Source of the DNA: JAGWRA01 sp035534615
GTDB taxonomy: Bacteria > Acidobacteriota > Vicinamibacteria > Vicinamibacterales > CAVVIG01
Assembly: GCA_035534615.1 (NCBI GenBank)
Contig: DATLRO010000026.1
Coordinates: 1 to 20,555, forward strand
Direction: 5' to 3'
DNA: 20,555 nucleotides
The position numbers and the translations under genes were made by a program. Below the pieces are notes generated by a model. The model ran no database searches, was not told the origin of the DNA, and was given only the letters and a program-made list of their open reading frames with translations. Below, in pieces: positions 1 to 5,829 of this stretch (the stretch's first letter is position 1; each line of letters opens with the position of its first letter).

Positions 1-1
1 C

Positions 2-970
2 TACTACGCAGGCCGCCCGGCCATCGATCGGATCGTCATCACCCCTTATGCCACGCTGCGCACGGCCTGGGCCGACATGATGCGCGGTCAGGTCGACTTC
101 CTGTACGAAGTTGGAAGCGATGCCCTGAGCTTCGTGCGCGAGTCAAACAACGTCAGGGTGTTCCCCGTTCACCGGCCCTACGCCTATGTCGTCCTTCTCA
201 ATCAAGGCGTGACGGCGCTCCGGTCGCCGCTGGTTCGCAAGGCGCTCAATGCGGGGGTGGAGCGCGGGAAGCTCGTCCAGGCCGCCCTTGACGGTCACGG
301 GACTCCGGAAGACACACCGGTCTGGCCGGACAACTGGGCCTACGACCCGAACGCACCGAGGTTTCACTACCGGCCCGAGCAGGCGATTCGCTGGCTTGAG
401 CAGGCGGGGCTGCACATGAAGCCGAACCCGGATCCGGACGCCGGTCCGCCGGCCAGGCTGCGCCTCGGCTGCCTGGTGCCGACCGGCTTTTCCACCGCGG
501 AACGGGTCGGCCTCGTCTTGCAGCAGCAGCTCCGTCAGTTGGGGGTCGACCTGCAGCTGCAGGCCGTCCCTCCCGATAAGTTCATCGCCCGCGTCACTTC
601 GGGCGATTTCCAGGCGGCCATCATCGACTTCATCGGCGGATACGGCATGACGCCACCGTACTGGGAATGGCATTCCAGGCCGGCTGGAAGCCGGATCGGC
701 TTCAACTTCGGCGATTATCGAGACCGCGCTGTGGATACCGCGCTGGACTCCGTCCGCCACGCGCCGAACGACCAGGCCTACCGGGAAGGTGTGTCCGAAT
801 TCGAGCGATCGATCAACGAGGATCCTCCGGCGATCTTCCTCGCCTGGAGCGAGACGTTCAGGGCCGTCAGCGACCGCTTTGTCGTGCCGTCGACCTCGGA
901 GGACCAGGACATCCGGTATTCGATCCGGTTCTGGAAACCGGCAGCGACGGTTGAATTCGCGTCCCGATGA
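2..970 (+). CDS. ABC transporter substrate-binding protein, family 5 (peptide/nickel type), C-terminal part
   Basis: This reading frame is open from the left edge of the window, so the 5' end, including any signal peptide, is missing; about 322 residues remain. The segment following 'RKALNAGVERGKLVQAALDG' and the WAYDP motif shortly after it are characteristic of SBP_bac_5 proteins, which bind oligopeptides, nickel or related solutes in the periplasm and deliver them to an ABC permease. The stretch ending in the IRFWKP region matches the usual C-terminal end of the family. No permease or ATPase gene follows. Instead the stop codon overlaps the start of a sensor histidine kinase (ATGA, 4 bp shared), so the protein may act as a ligand-binding partner of that kinase rather than only in transport; this role is inferred. 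Family assignment is confident, ligand unknown. Confidence 0.85.
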   Translation, partial: YYAGRPAIDRIVITPYATLRTAWADMMRGQVDFLYEVGSDALSFVRESNNVRVFPVHRPYAYVVLLNQGVTALRSPLVRKALNAGVERGKLVQAALDGHGTPEDTPVWPDNWAYDPNAPRFHYRPEQAIRWLEQAGLHMKPNPDPDAGPPARLRLGCLVPTGFSTAERVGLVLQQQLRQLGVDLQLQAVPPDKFIARVTSGDFQAAIIDFIGGYGMTPPYWEWHSRPAGSRIGFNFGDYRDRAVDTALDSVRHAPNDQAYREGVSEFERSINEDPPAIFLAWSETFRAVSDRFVVPSTSEDQDIRYSIRFWKPAATVEFASR

Positions 971-2724
971 ACAGAATCGGCACCCGCTTCGTGCTGCTGC
1001 TCGCGGCGGCGGCGATCCTGCCGCTGCTCGCATACGGCGGCGTGTCGATGTACTCCCTGCGCAAGGGAACCGAGCAGTCGGTCACCGAAGGCAACCTGAA
1101 CGTCGCGCGCCGCGCCGCCGCCGAAATCTCGCACTACGTCACGACCAACGCTGAAATCCTGCAGGCGCTCGCCTCCGACCTCCGCAACACCGACCTCTAC
1201 CAGTGGCAGCAGAGTCAGATCCTCAAGAACTACGTCCTCAAGTTCCCCGAGTTCCGCGAGATCACGCTGTTCGACGCCACCGGCCATCCGGTCGCCACCA
1301 GCCGCATCGGCGTCCCTGGGCTCGTGTTCGCGAAGCCGACCGGCCGGCGGATCGGCGACGTCTGGATGTCCCCGATCGTGGTGGACGATGATCTGCTGCC
1401 GACGACGATCTTCACCGTCCGCCTGCAGAGCCTCGACCGCACCACCGGCTGGCTGATGGGCGAGTTCAGCCTCGAAGAGATGTGGCGCATGGTCGATCAG
1501 ATCCGGATCGGCCGGCACGGCTTCGCGCTCGTCATCGCCTCCGACGGCCGCCTCATCGCCGACGGCGACCCGAACGAGAAGCCGCTCGTCGCCCAGGGGC
1601 AGAACATGGAGGCGAACCCGCTCTTCCGGGCCGTCAGGGCGGAAACGAGGGACGCGCCCCTGTCCGCCCAGTACCGGGCCGTGTCCGGCCACCGCGTGCT
1701 GGGCGTCGCCTCCCGCATCGATCCGCTCGGCTGGGCGGTCATCGTCGAGCAGCCGACCACCGAGGCGTACGCCATCGCGACCCAGCTGCAAGGGCAGCTC
1801 ATCGTCGCCATCAGCCTGGCGCTCCTCCTGACGATCGCCGTCGGCTTCGTGTGGGGCCGGTCGTTCATCCGGCCGATCTTCGTTTTGATGCGCGGCACCC
1901 AGGCGCTGGCCGCCGGTCACCTCGACCAGCGGGTGCACGTCGCCTCGATGCAGGAGTTCAACCAGCTGGGCGAGGCGTTCAACACGATGGCCGACCGGCT
2001 GGTCGAGCTCCAGGAGGACGTGAAGAAGAAGGAGCGGCAAGCGATGTTCGGCCGGATCGCAGCCGGCCTGGTGCACGACCTTTCCCACCCGATTCAGAAC
2101 ATCGGGAACAGTTGCCGATTGATCGTGAAGATGTACGACGACACCGAGTACCGCGAGACGTTCAAGCGGACGGTGGATCGCGAGTTCCAGTCGATCAAGC
2201 GGGTGCTCGACGACCTGCGGAACCTGGCCCGGCCGATTCCGCTGGAGCGGTTCCCGGTCGACATCAATCGCTCGGTGGCCGAGCTGGTCGAGGCGATGCA
2301 GGCCAACGGCGAGCGCGCCGGGGTGAGCGTCGAGGGGCATCTGACGACCGAGCCGGTGTTCATCGAGGGCGACGTGTTCGCGCTCGGACGCGTCTACCGC
2401 AACCTGGTGATCAACGCGCTGCAGGCGACCGCGCCCGGCGGCCACGTCCTGATCAGCACGGCGCTGGTCGGCGGCCAGGTCGAAATTACCGTGACCGACA
2501 CCGGATGCGGCATCCCGCCGGATCGGCTGACGGCGATCTTCGAGGATTTCGTGACCACGAAGCGCCGGGGCCTTGGCCTGGGTCTTGCCATCTCCAAGAA
2601 GATCGTGGAACAGCTCGGCGGCGTCATCAGTGTCACGAGCCAGGTTGGCAAGGGGACGACATTCGTCCTGCGGTTCCCGGCGACCACGGCGCGGCCTCAG
2701 CAGGCGGCGGTGGCCGCCAGCTGA
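967..2724 (+). CDS. Membrane sensor histidine kinase (periplasmic sensor-HAMP-HisKA-HATPase)
   Basis: A 585-residue inner-membrane kinase. An N-terminal hydrophobic helix (about residues 8-28) and a second one (about 277-298) flank a roughly 250-residue extracytoplasmic region resembling a dCACHE sensor. A HAMP linker follows (about 298-350). The H-box reads LVHDLSHPIQNI with the likely phosphoacceptor His370. The ATPase domain shows an N-box (NLVINALQA, near 479), a G1 box (DTGCGIPP, from 511), FEDFVTTK and a G2 box (GLGLGLAI, near 535). The H-box has HDLSHP where NtrB-like kinases often have HEIRNP. The start codon overlaps the stop of the solute-binding protein gene, which argues for translational coupling and joint function. 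No response regulator gene follows; the partner may lie upstream of the window or elsewhere. Domain assignment is firm, signal unknown. Confidence 0.9.
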   Translation: MNRIGTRFVLLLAAAAILPLLAYGGVSMYSLRKGTEQSVTEGNLNVARRAAAEISHYVTTNAEILQALASDLRNTDLYQWQQSQILKNYVLKFPEFREITLFDATGHPVATSRIGVPGLVFAKPTGRRIGDVWMSPIVVDDDLLPTTIFTVRLQSLDRTTGWLMGEFSLEEMWRMVDQIRIGRHGFALVIASDGRLIADGDPNEKPLVAQGQNMEANPLFRAVRAETRDAPLSAQYRAVSGHRVLGVASRIDPLGWAVIVEQPTTEAYAIATQLQGQLIVAISLALLLTIAVGFVWGRSFIRPIFVLMRGTQALAAGHLDQRVHVASMQEFNQLGEAFNTMADRLVELQEDVKKKERQAMFGRIAAGLVHDLSHPIQNIGNSCRLIVKMYDDTEYRETFKRTVDREFQSIKRVLDDLRNLARPIPLERFPVDINRSVAELVEAMQANGERAGVSVEGHLTTEPVFIEGDVFALGRVYRNLVINALQATAPGGHVLISTALVGGQVEITVTDTGCGIPPDRLTAIFEDFVTTKRRGLGLGLAISKKIVEQLGGVISVTSQVGKGTTFVLRFPATTARPQQAAVAAS

Positions 2725-2759
2725 GGCGCACCCGTGCAGGCGGGAAGGAAGGAGCGGAC

Positions 2760-3002
2760 ATGTTCCGCAAGCTTGTGAAGACGGAAGGCTTCGAAGTCGA
2801 GGGCCGGATCTACCCGGTGCGGTACTACGCCACGAAGACGGTGCACGGCGCGCGGCGGTACAGCGCCGAAGTGCTGCTCGGCCCGTCCGACCTGATCATC
2901 ATCGACGACAGCTCGGTCAACAACCTCGAGGCGCGGCTGGCGCATCTCGTGCCGGCGACGCTGTACTGCCGCCTGCTGGCAGGCCGCGCGACCGCCGCGT
3001 AA
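2760..3002 (+). CDS. Small conserved-looking hypothetical protein (80 aa)
   Basis: An 80-residue protein starting MFRKLVKTEGFEVEG, 35 bp after the kinase stop. A good Shine-Dalgarno run (AAGGAAGGAG) lies a few bases before the ATG. I do not recognise a named domain. It has no signal peptide or membrane segment, is rich in beta-forming residues in the middle (RRYSAEVLLGPSDLIIIDD), and ends in a helix-like stretch (LEARLAHLVPATLYCRLLAG). The regular codon pattern and strong ribosome site support a real gene. Its place behind the kinase suggests co-transcription, perhaps as an accessory or output protein; that is only inferred from position. Confidence 0.7.
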   Translation: MFRKLVKTEGFEVEGRIYPVRYYATKTVHGARRYSAEVLLGPSDLIIIDDSSVNNLEARLAHLVPATLYCRLLAGRATAA

Positions 3003-3182
3003 GAGGCGCCGCGGTCACGCCGCGCGGGATTCCGGTGGGTCCGGCAGGCCGGCGGCAGCGGCCCGGCGTTCTCGAGAGGGAGCGCAGCGGCGACACCCGC
3101 TGACGGGCCATCCCGCACGGGCGGCCGCTGCGCATCTCGAAGAACCCGGGGCGGAGACGCCAAGTCTCATTGGGGGTGCGGT

Positions 3183-3221
3183 CCCCGATCGATCCCCGGT
3201 CACCGGCCCGATCGATCGGGG
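3183..3221. repeat. Perfect 12-bp inverted repeat between convergent genes
   Basis: CCCCGATCGATC (3183-3194) pairs exactly with GATCGATCGGGG (3210-3221). The 15-nt spacer itself contains CCGGT-C-ACCGG, a nested 5-bp palindrome. It lies in the 242-bp gap between the end of the small plus-strand gene and the end of the minus-strand HU gene, where a bidirectional terminator would be expected. There is no T-run on either side, so intrinsic termination is uncertain; an RNA stem-loop protecting the 3' ends, or a protein-binding site, are alternatives. The rest of the gap (3003-3182) shows no gene I can support. Confidence 0.5.
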
Positions 3222-3244
3222 TGCGATCGCGCGCGCCGCGCGAC

Positions 3245-3544
3245 CTACTTCCTCGGCAGGACCGTGTCCTTGAGCTGCTTGGCGATTCGCGCCTTCACAA
3301 CGGTCTTGGCCGGGATCTTGATTTGTTCGCCGGTCGCCGGATTGCGCCCCATCCGCGCCTTCCGCTTCTGAACAACCAGCTTCACCATGCCGGGCAGCAC
3401 GAATTCGCCCGACCGCTTCAGCTCCTTTTCCGCCAGCGCCGTCAGCTCATCGAAGAACTCGCGCGCCTGGGTGCGCTTCATCTCGAAGCGTTCGGCAAAG
3501 TGCGAGAAGAGCTCGGATTTGCCCATCCTGCGGGCTTCAGCCAT
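3245..3544 (-). CDS. HU family DNA-binding protein
   Basis: A 99-residue nucleoid-associated protein of the HU/IHF family, which binds and bends DNA as a dimer. The helical N-terminal part (MGKSELFSHFAERFEMKRTQ) is followed by the beta-arm region with the family signature GRNPATGEQIKIPAK, and the length is normal for HU (about 90-100). I place the start at 3544: GAAGGGGGA precedes it at a suitable distance, whereas the internal Met7, which would give a more typical HU start, has no clear ribosome site. The gene is monocistronic, convergent with the small gene on its left and divergent from queF on its right. A TTGACA/TAGGAT promoter lies about 90 bp upstream. HU versus a more specialised paralogue cannot be decided here. 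Confidence 0.93.
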   Translation of the reverse strand: MAEARRMGKSELFSHFAERFEMKRTQAREFFDELTALAEKELKRSGEFVLPGMVKLVVQKRKARMGRNPATGEQIKIPAKTVVKARIAKQLKDTVLPRK

Positions 3545-3636
3545 CTGCGTCCCCCTTCACTCGAGCGCGCATTCGTCTGCTCCGGATCGCCGTGCGCGCG
3601 GACCGTGATCGCGGATTCATCCCGGGTTTTTGCGGT

Positions 3637-3666
3637 ATCCTAGCGCGCCGCTCTCTGCAGTGTCAA
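3637..3666 (-). promoter_or_regulatory. Sigma70-type promoter of the HU gene
   Basis: Read on the minus strand, a perfect -35 TTGACA (3661-3666) is followed after 18 bp by a -10 TAGGAT (3637-3642). Transcription would start near 3630, giving an untranslated leader of about 85 nt before the ATG at 3544. It is the clearest -35/-10 pair in the window. Confidence 0.6.
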
Positions 3667-3708
3667 TCAGATCGGCCCGGATTTCCAGTAGTTTTCCACC
3701 CGCGATGG

Positions 3709-3714
3709 TAGACT
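3709..3714 (+). promoter_or_regulatory. Possible -10 element of queF, leaderless arrangement
   Basis: TAGACT (fits TANNNT) ends 6 nt before the queF ATG and no Shine-Dalgarno sequence is visible. If it is a -10 box, transcription would start at or next to the start codon. No convincing -35 is seen, so this rests on position alone. Confidence 0.35.
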
Positions 3715-3720
3715 GTCGGC

Positions 3721-4068
3721 ATGGCCGACGCCACGCTCGAGACGTTTCCCAACCCGCGCCCCGAGCGGGACTACGAAATTGACATCCGCTGCCCCGAGTT
3801 CACGTCGGTCTGCCCGAAGACCGGATTGCCCGACTTTGGAGAAATCCGAATCACCTACACCCCGGCGGATCGCTGTATCGAGCTCAAGGCGCTGAAGTAC
3901 TACCTCATCGAATTCCGCAACCGCGGCATCTTCTACGAAAATGTGACCAACCAGATCCTCGACGATTTGGTGGCCGCCTGCCAGCCCCGGCGGATGACCG
4001 TCGTCGGCGACTTCTCCGTCCGCGGCGGCATCAAGACCGTCGTGACCGCCGGCTACACCCGCCCCTGA
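3721..4068 (+). CDS. queF: NADPH-dependent 7-cyano-7-deazaguanine reductase QueF (type I)
   Basis: This cytoplasmic enzyme reduces the nitrile of preQ0 to the aminomethyl group of preQ1, the base later inserted into tRNA on the way to queuosine. At 115 residues it is a short, unimodular type I (YkvM-like) QueF; the type II enzymes are roughly twice as long. The nucleophile region reads FTSVCPKTG with Cys31. The general acid Asp38 is seven residues later, and Glu73 sits in FYEN; these match the spacing of Cys55, Asp62 and Glu97 in the Bacillus subtilis enzyme. The QueF signature E-L-K-A-L-K-Y-Y occupies residues 54-61. Start: ATG without a clear ribosome site but with a -10-like TAGACT just upstream. 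A small Smr-domain gene follows after 26 bp. No other queuosine genes are nearby. Confidence 0.96.
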   Translation: MADATLETFPNPRPERDYEIDIRCPEFTSVCPKTGLPDFGEIRITYTPADRCIELKALKYYLIEFRNRGIFYENVTNQILDDLVAACQPRRMTVVGDFSVRGGIKTVVTAGYTRP

Positions 4069-4094
4069 CCGCCCGGCGGCCGGCCGGAGACGCC

Positions 4095-4361
4095 ATGGCC
4101 GATCCCTCCGAGCCCTTCGAACTCCCGGTCGACGGCACGCTCGACCTGCACACATTCGCGCCGCGCGACGTCCGCGCGGTCCTGCTGGACTACCTCGAGG
4201 CCGCGCATGGCAAGGGGCTGCGCGAAATCCGCATCATCCACGGACAGGGCATCGGCGTCCAGCGGGCCATCGTGCAGGCGACGCTCGATCGCCATCCGCT
4301 GGTCGTCGAATTCCAGGACGAGTGGCACCTCGGCGCGACGGTCGCCCGTCTCGCGCCGTGA
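4095..4361 (+). CDS. Smr (MutS2 C-terminal type) domain protein
   Basis: An 88-residue protein that is essentially a bare Smr domain. It carries both hallmarks of the fold: LDLH at residues 16-19 and HGQG at 49-52 (RIIHGQGIGVQRAIV). Smr domains act as nucleases or nucleic-acid-binding modules at the C-terminus of MutS2 and in stand-alone proteins; bacterial stand-alone forms have been linked to DNA recombination or ribosome rescue. Which applies here cannot be told. A GGAG sequence precedes the ATG, and the gene is only 26 bp behind queF, so the two are probably co-transcribed. Confidence 0.9.
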   Translation: MADPSEPFELPVDGTLDLHTFAPRDVRAVLLDYLEAAHGKGLREIRIIHGQGIGVQRAIVQATLDRHPLVVEFQDEWHLGATVARLAP

Positions 4362-4528
4362 GTCGGCAGAGGGGGCCGGCAGATTCGTAACGGCCGGTTC
4401 AAAACTGCTCCGACCGCGACGCCCGGCCATCGGCGCCGGCCGGCAGACGCGCGGGAAACAGGCCCAATCCGCACCCTCCGCGACAGCCCTTCCGCGGCAC
4501 ATTCTTTGCGGGAGCCGCAGGTGGATCC

Positions 4529-4870
4529 ATGTCTGGACGGATAACCGGGAGCGGGACCATGGGTACACACACACCTCTCGCGAACGACTTGACCAGCCCG
4601 ATCAGCCAGCCTCCGGAGTCGCTGTCGGCGGAAGCGCAGCAGCGTCTTCAGCTGGCGGACGTCGACGTCGAAACGTCGGCTCCGCCGACGGCTCAGCCAG
4701 CCCTCGAGTCGGAGCCGGACGCCGGACACGACGAGTGGGGCTTCTACGATCCCGATCGCTACGGGCTCCGTGCGGTCATCGCCAGAATCGGCGGCGTGGC
4801 AGCGTCCGACTCGCAGGATCGGCAACGCACCCGCGCCACGGTGCTCCGGCTCCAGCCGGACGACGAGTAA
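4529..4870 (+). CDS. Small hypothetical protein with C-terminal EWGFYDPDRYGLRAVI motif
   Basis: I do not recognise this 113-residue protein. Its first two thirds are low in complexity and rich in Ser, Pro, Ala, Gln and acidic residues, so probably disordered. The C-terminal third holds an aromatic, conserved-looking stretch, EWGFYDPDRYGLRAVIARI (about residues 68-86). No signal peptide or membrane helix is seen. The start is uncertain: ATG 4529 has GGTGG upstream, and ATG 4559 (Met11) has GGGAG at good spacing, so the protein may be 103 residues. Codon use resembles the neighbours. It stands between the Smr gene (167-bp gap) and the barrel-protein gene (89-bp gap), probably in its own transcription unit. 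Confidence 0.55.
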   Translation: MSGRITGSGTMGTHTPLANDLTSPISQPPESLSAEAQQRLQLADVDVETSAPPTAQPALESEPDAGHDEWGFYDPDRYGLRAVIARIGGVAASDSQDRQRTRATVLRLQPDDE

Positions 4871-4945
4871 GGCGGCCCGCGCCGGGCACCGGCCTGCACA
4901 CCGGGCGTTCGGCCTTCAGCCCGCCGGTGGCCGTGCGTCCGCACG

Positions 4946-4951
4946 TATAAT
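4946..4951 (+). promoter_or_regulatory. Perfect -10 hexamer upstream of the barrel-protein gene
   Basis: TATAAT ends 8 nt before the ATG at 4960 (intervening bases GCGGAAGA). A start site 6-9 nt downstream of the -10 would place the mRNA 5' end at or within a base or two of the start codon, a leaderless arrangement. No TTGACA-like -35 is visible at 16-18 bp. Confidence 0.45.
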
Positions 4952-4959
4952 GCGGAAGA

Positions 4960-5643
4960 ATGTCGACTCGCCACCTGTCCGACTCCCGCGCGTCTTCCGT
5001 CCGTTCTATCCGGCATCCCGGAATCCTCGCCGTGCTCTTGCTCGCCGCGCTGACGCTGGCCGGGGCCCGGCCGGCGTTCGCACAGCGGCCGCCGGAAAAG
5101 ATCGGTCCGTTCGCGATCGACATCCGCGGCGCCATGCCGAAGTACGGGCAGAACGCCGATCTGGCGGCCGAGCACGGTCTGAATGCCGCCGACCTGCCGT
5201 CCCGCGGACTGGGCCTCGCGATCGACGGCCACTATTACTTCCTCAAGTGGCACGCCATCACGTTCGGAATCGGCGGCGAGATGCTCCTGTCGCGCGGAAG
5301 TCAGAGTGCGTCGGCGACCGGTCCGGCGGTCACCACGACCTTCAAGGAGTATTCGCCCCAGATCTCCTTCAACTTCGGGACCGGCCGCGGGTGGAGCTAT
5401 CTGAGCGGCGGCCTGGGAAAATCGACCCTCACCATCCAGGCGCAGACGGCGCCGCCCGAACAGGCCCAGGCGCTCACGACGATCAACTACGGCGGCGGCG
5501 CGCGATGGTTCGTGAAGCGCCACGTGGCGCTCACGTTCGACGTCCGCTTCTACGACATCGGCCAGCATCCCGCGTCCGGCGGCCATCCCGGCAACCCGCA
5601 TCTCTCGATGCTCGTGCTCAGCGCCGGCATCGCGCTCAAGTGA
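4960..5643 (+). CDS. Exported outer-membrane beta-barrel-like protein
   Basis: A 227-residue protein with a clear Sec signal peptide: a basic N-terminus, a hydrophobic core at about residues 21-36, and an AFA-Q cleavage site after residue 41. The mature part alternates hydrophobic and polar residues in repeated short strands with many Gly, Tyr and Phe (GLGLAIDGHYYFL, ISFNFGTGRGWSYLSGGLG, NYGGGARWFV, LTFDVRFYDIG) and ends in the short strand MLVLSAGIALK. This is typical of small 8-stranded outer-membrane barrels of the OmpA/OmpW-like fold. No OmpA C-terminal peptidoglycan domain is present. Function beyond outer-membrane location is unknown. A -10-like TATAAT lies immediately upstream, and a hairpin lies about 30 bp after the stop. 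Confidence 0.75.
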   Translation: MSTRHLSDSRASSVRSIRHPGILAVLLLAALTLAGARPAFAQRPPEKIGPFAIDIRGAMPKYGQNADLAAEHGLNAADLPSRGLGLAIDGHYYFLKWHAITFGIGGEMLLSRGSQSASATGPAVTTTFKEYSPQISFNFGTGRGWSYLSGGLGKSTLTIQAQTAPPEQAQALTTINYGGGARWFVKRHVALTFDVRFYDIGQHPASGGHPGNPHLSMLVLSAGIALK

Positions 5644-5671
5644 CCCCGAGCACCAAGCGCTGAGGAGTCGG

Positions 5672-5689
5672 GCCGGGCTGAAGCCCGGC
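5672..5689 (+). terminator. GC-rich hairpin after the barrel-protein gene
   Basis: GCCGGGCT-GA-AGCCCGGC is a perfect 8-bp inverted repeat (realistically a 7-bp stem with a 4-nt loop), 28 bp past the stop at 5643, and is followed a few bases later by GTTT. It could be an intrinsic terminator with a poor T-run. The GGGCTGAAGCCC core is also common as a dispersed extragenic palindrome in GC-rich genomes. Confidence 0.4.
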
Positions 5690-5707
5690 GCTGCGAGTTT
5701 CTGCGCG

Positions 5708-5746
5708 CCCGAGTCCCCGAGTCCCCGAGTCCCCGAATCCCCGAGC
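5708..5746. repeat. Short tandem repeat, 8-bp unit CCCCGAGT, about five copies
   Basis: Five successive units read (C)CCCGAGT, CCCCGAGT, CCCCGAGT, CCCCGAAT and CCCCGAGC, ending in a C-rich run. It lies in the 186-bp gap between the barrel-protein gene and the helicase gene. No spacer/repeat alternation is present, so it is not a CRISPR. The rest of this gap holds the hairpin at 5672-5689 and no gene that I can support. Confidence 0.8.
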
Positions 5747-5829
5747 CCCGCCCCCGGCACCGCTGTTGCTCACGCGTGCCGCATCGCGCCAGCAATCGCG
5801 CCGGCGCCCAATGAATTCCCCGAGGTCTC

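Noticed and set aside
778..2445. Minus-strand open frame of 555 codons opposite the histidine kinase
   Set aside because: It mirrors the codon structure of a well-supported kinase gene; its translation is Arg/His/Asp-rich with no recognisable domain, as expected for antisense frames in GC-rich DNA.
3545..3720. preQ1 riboswitch upstream of queF
   Set aside because: I saw no aptamer-like stem and A-rich tail in the 176-bp gap, and the -10-like hexamer sits directly before the ATG, leaving no room for a leader.
5708..5746. CRISPR-like array
   Set aside because: Units of 8 bp are directly adjacent with no spacers and no cas genes are in the window.
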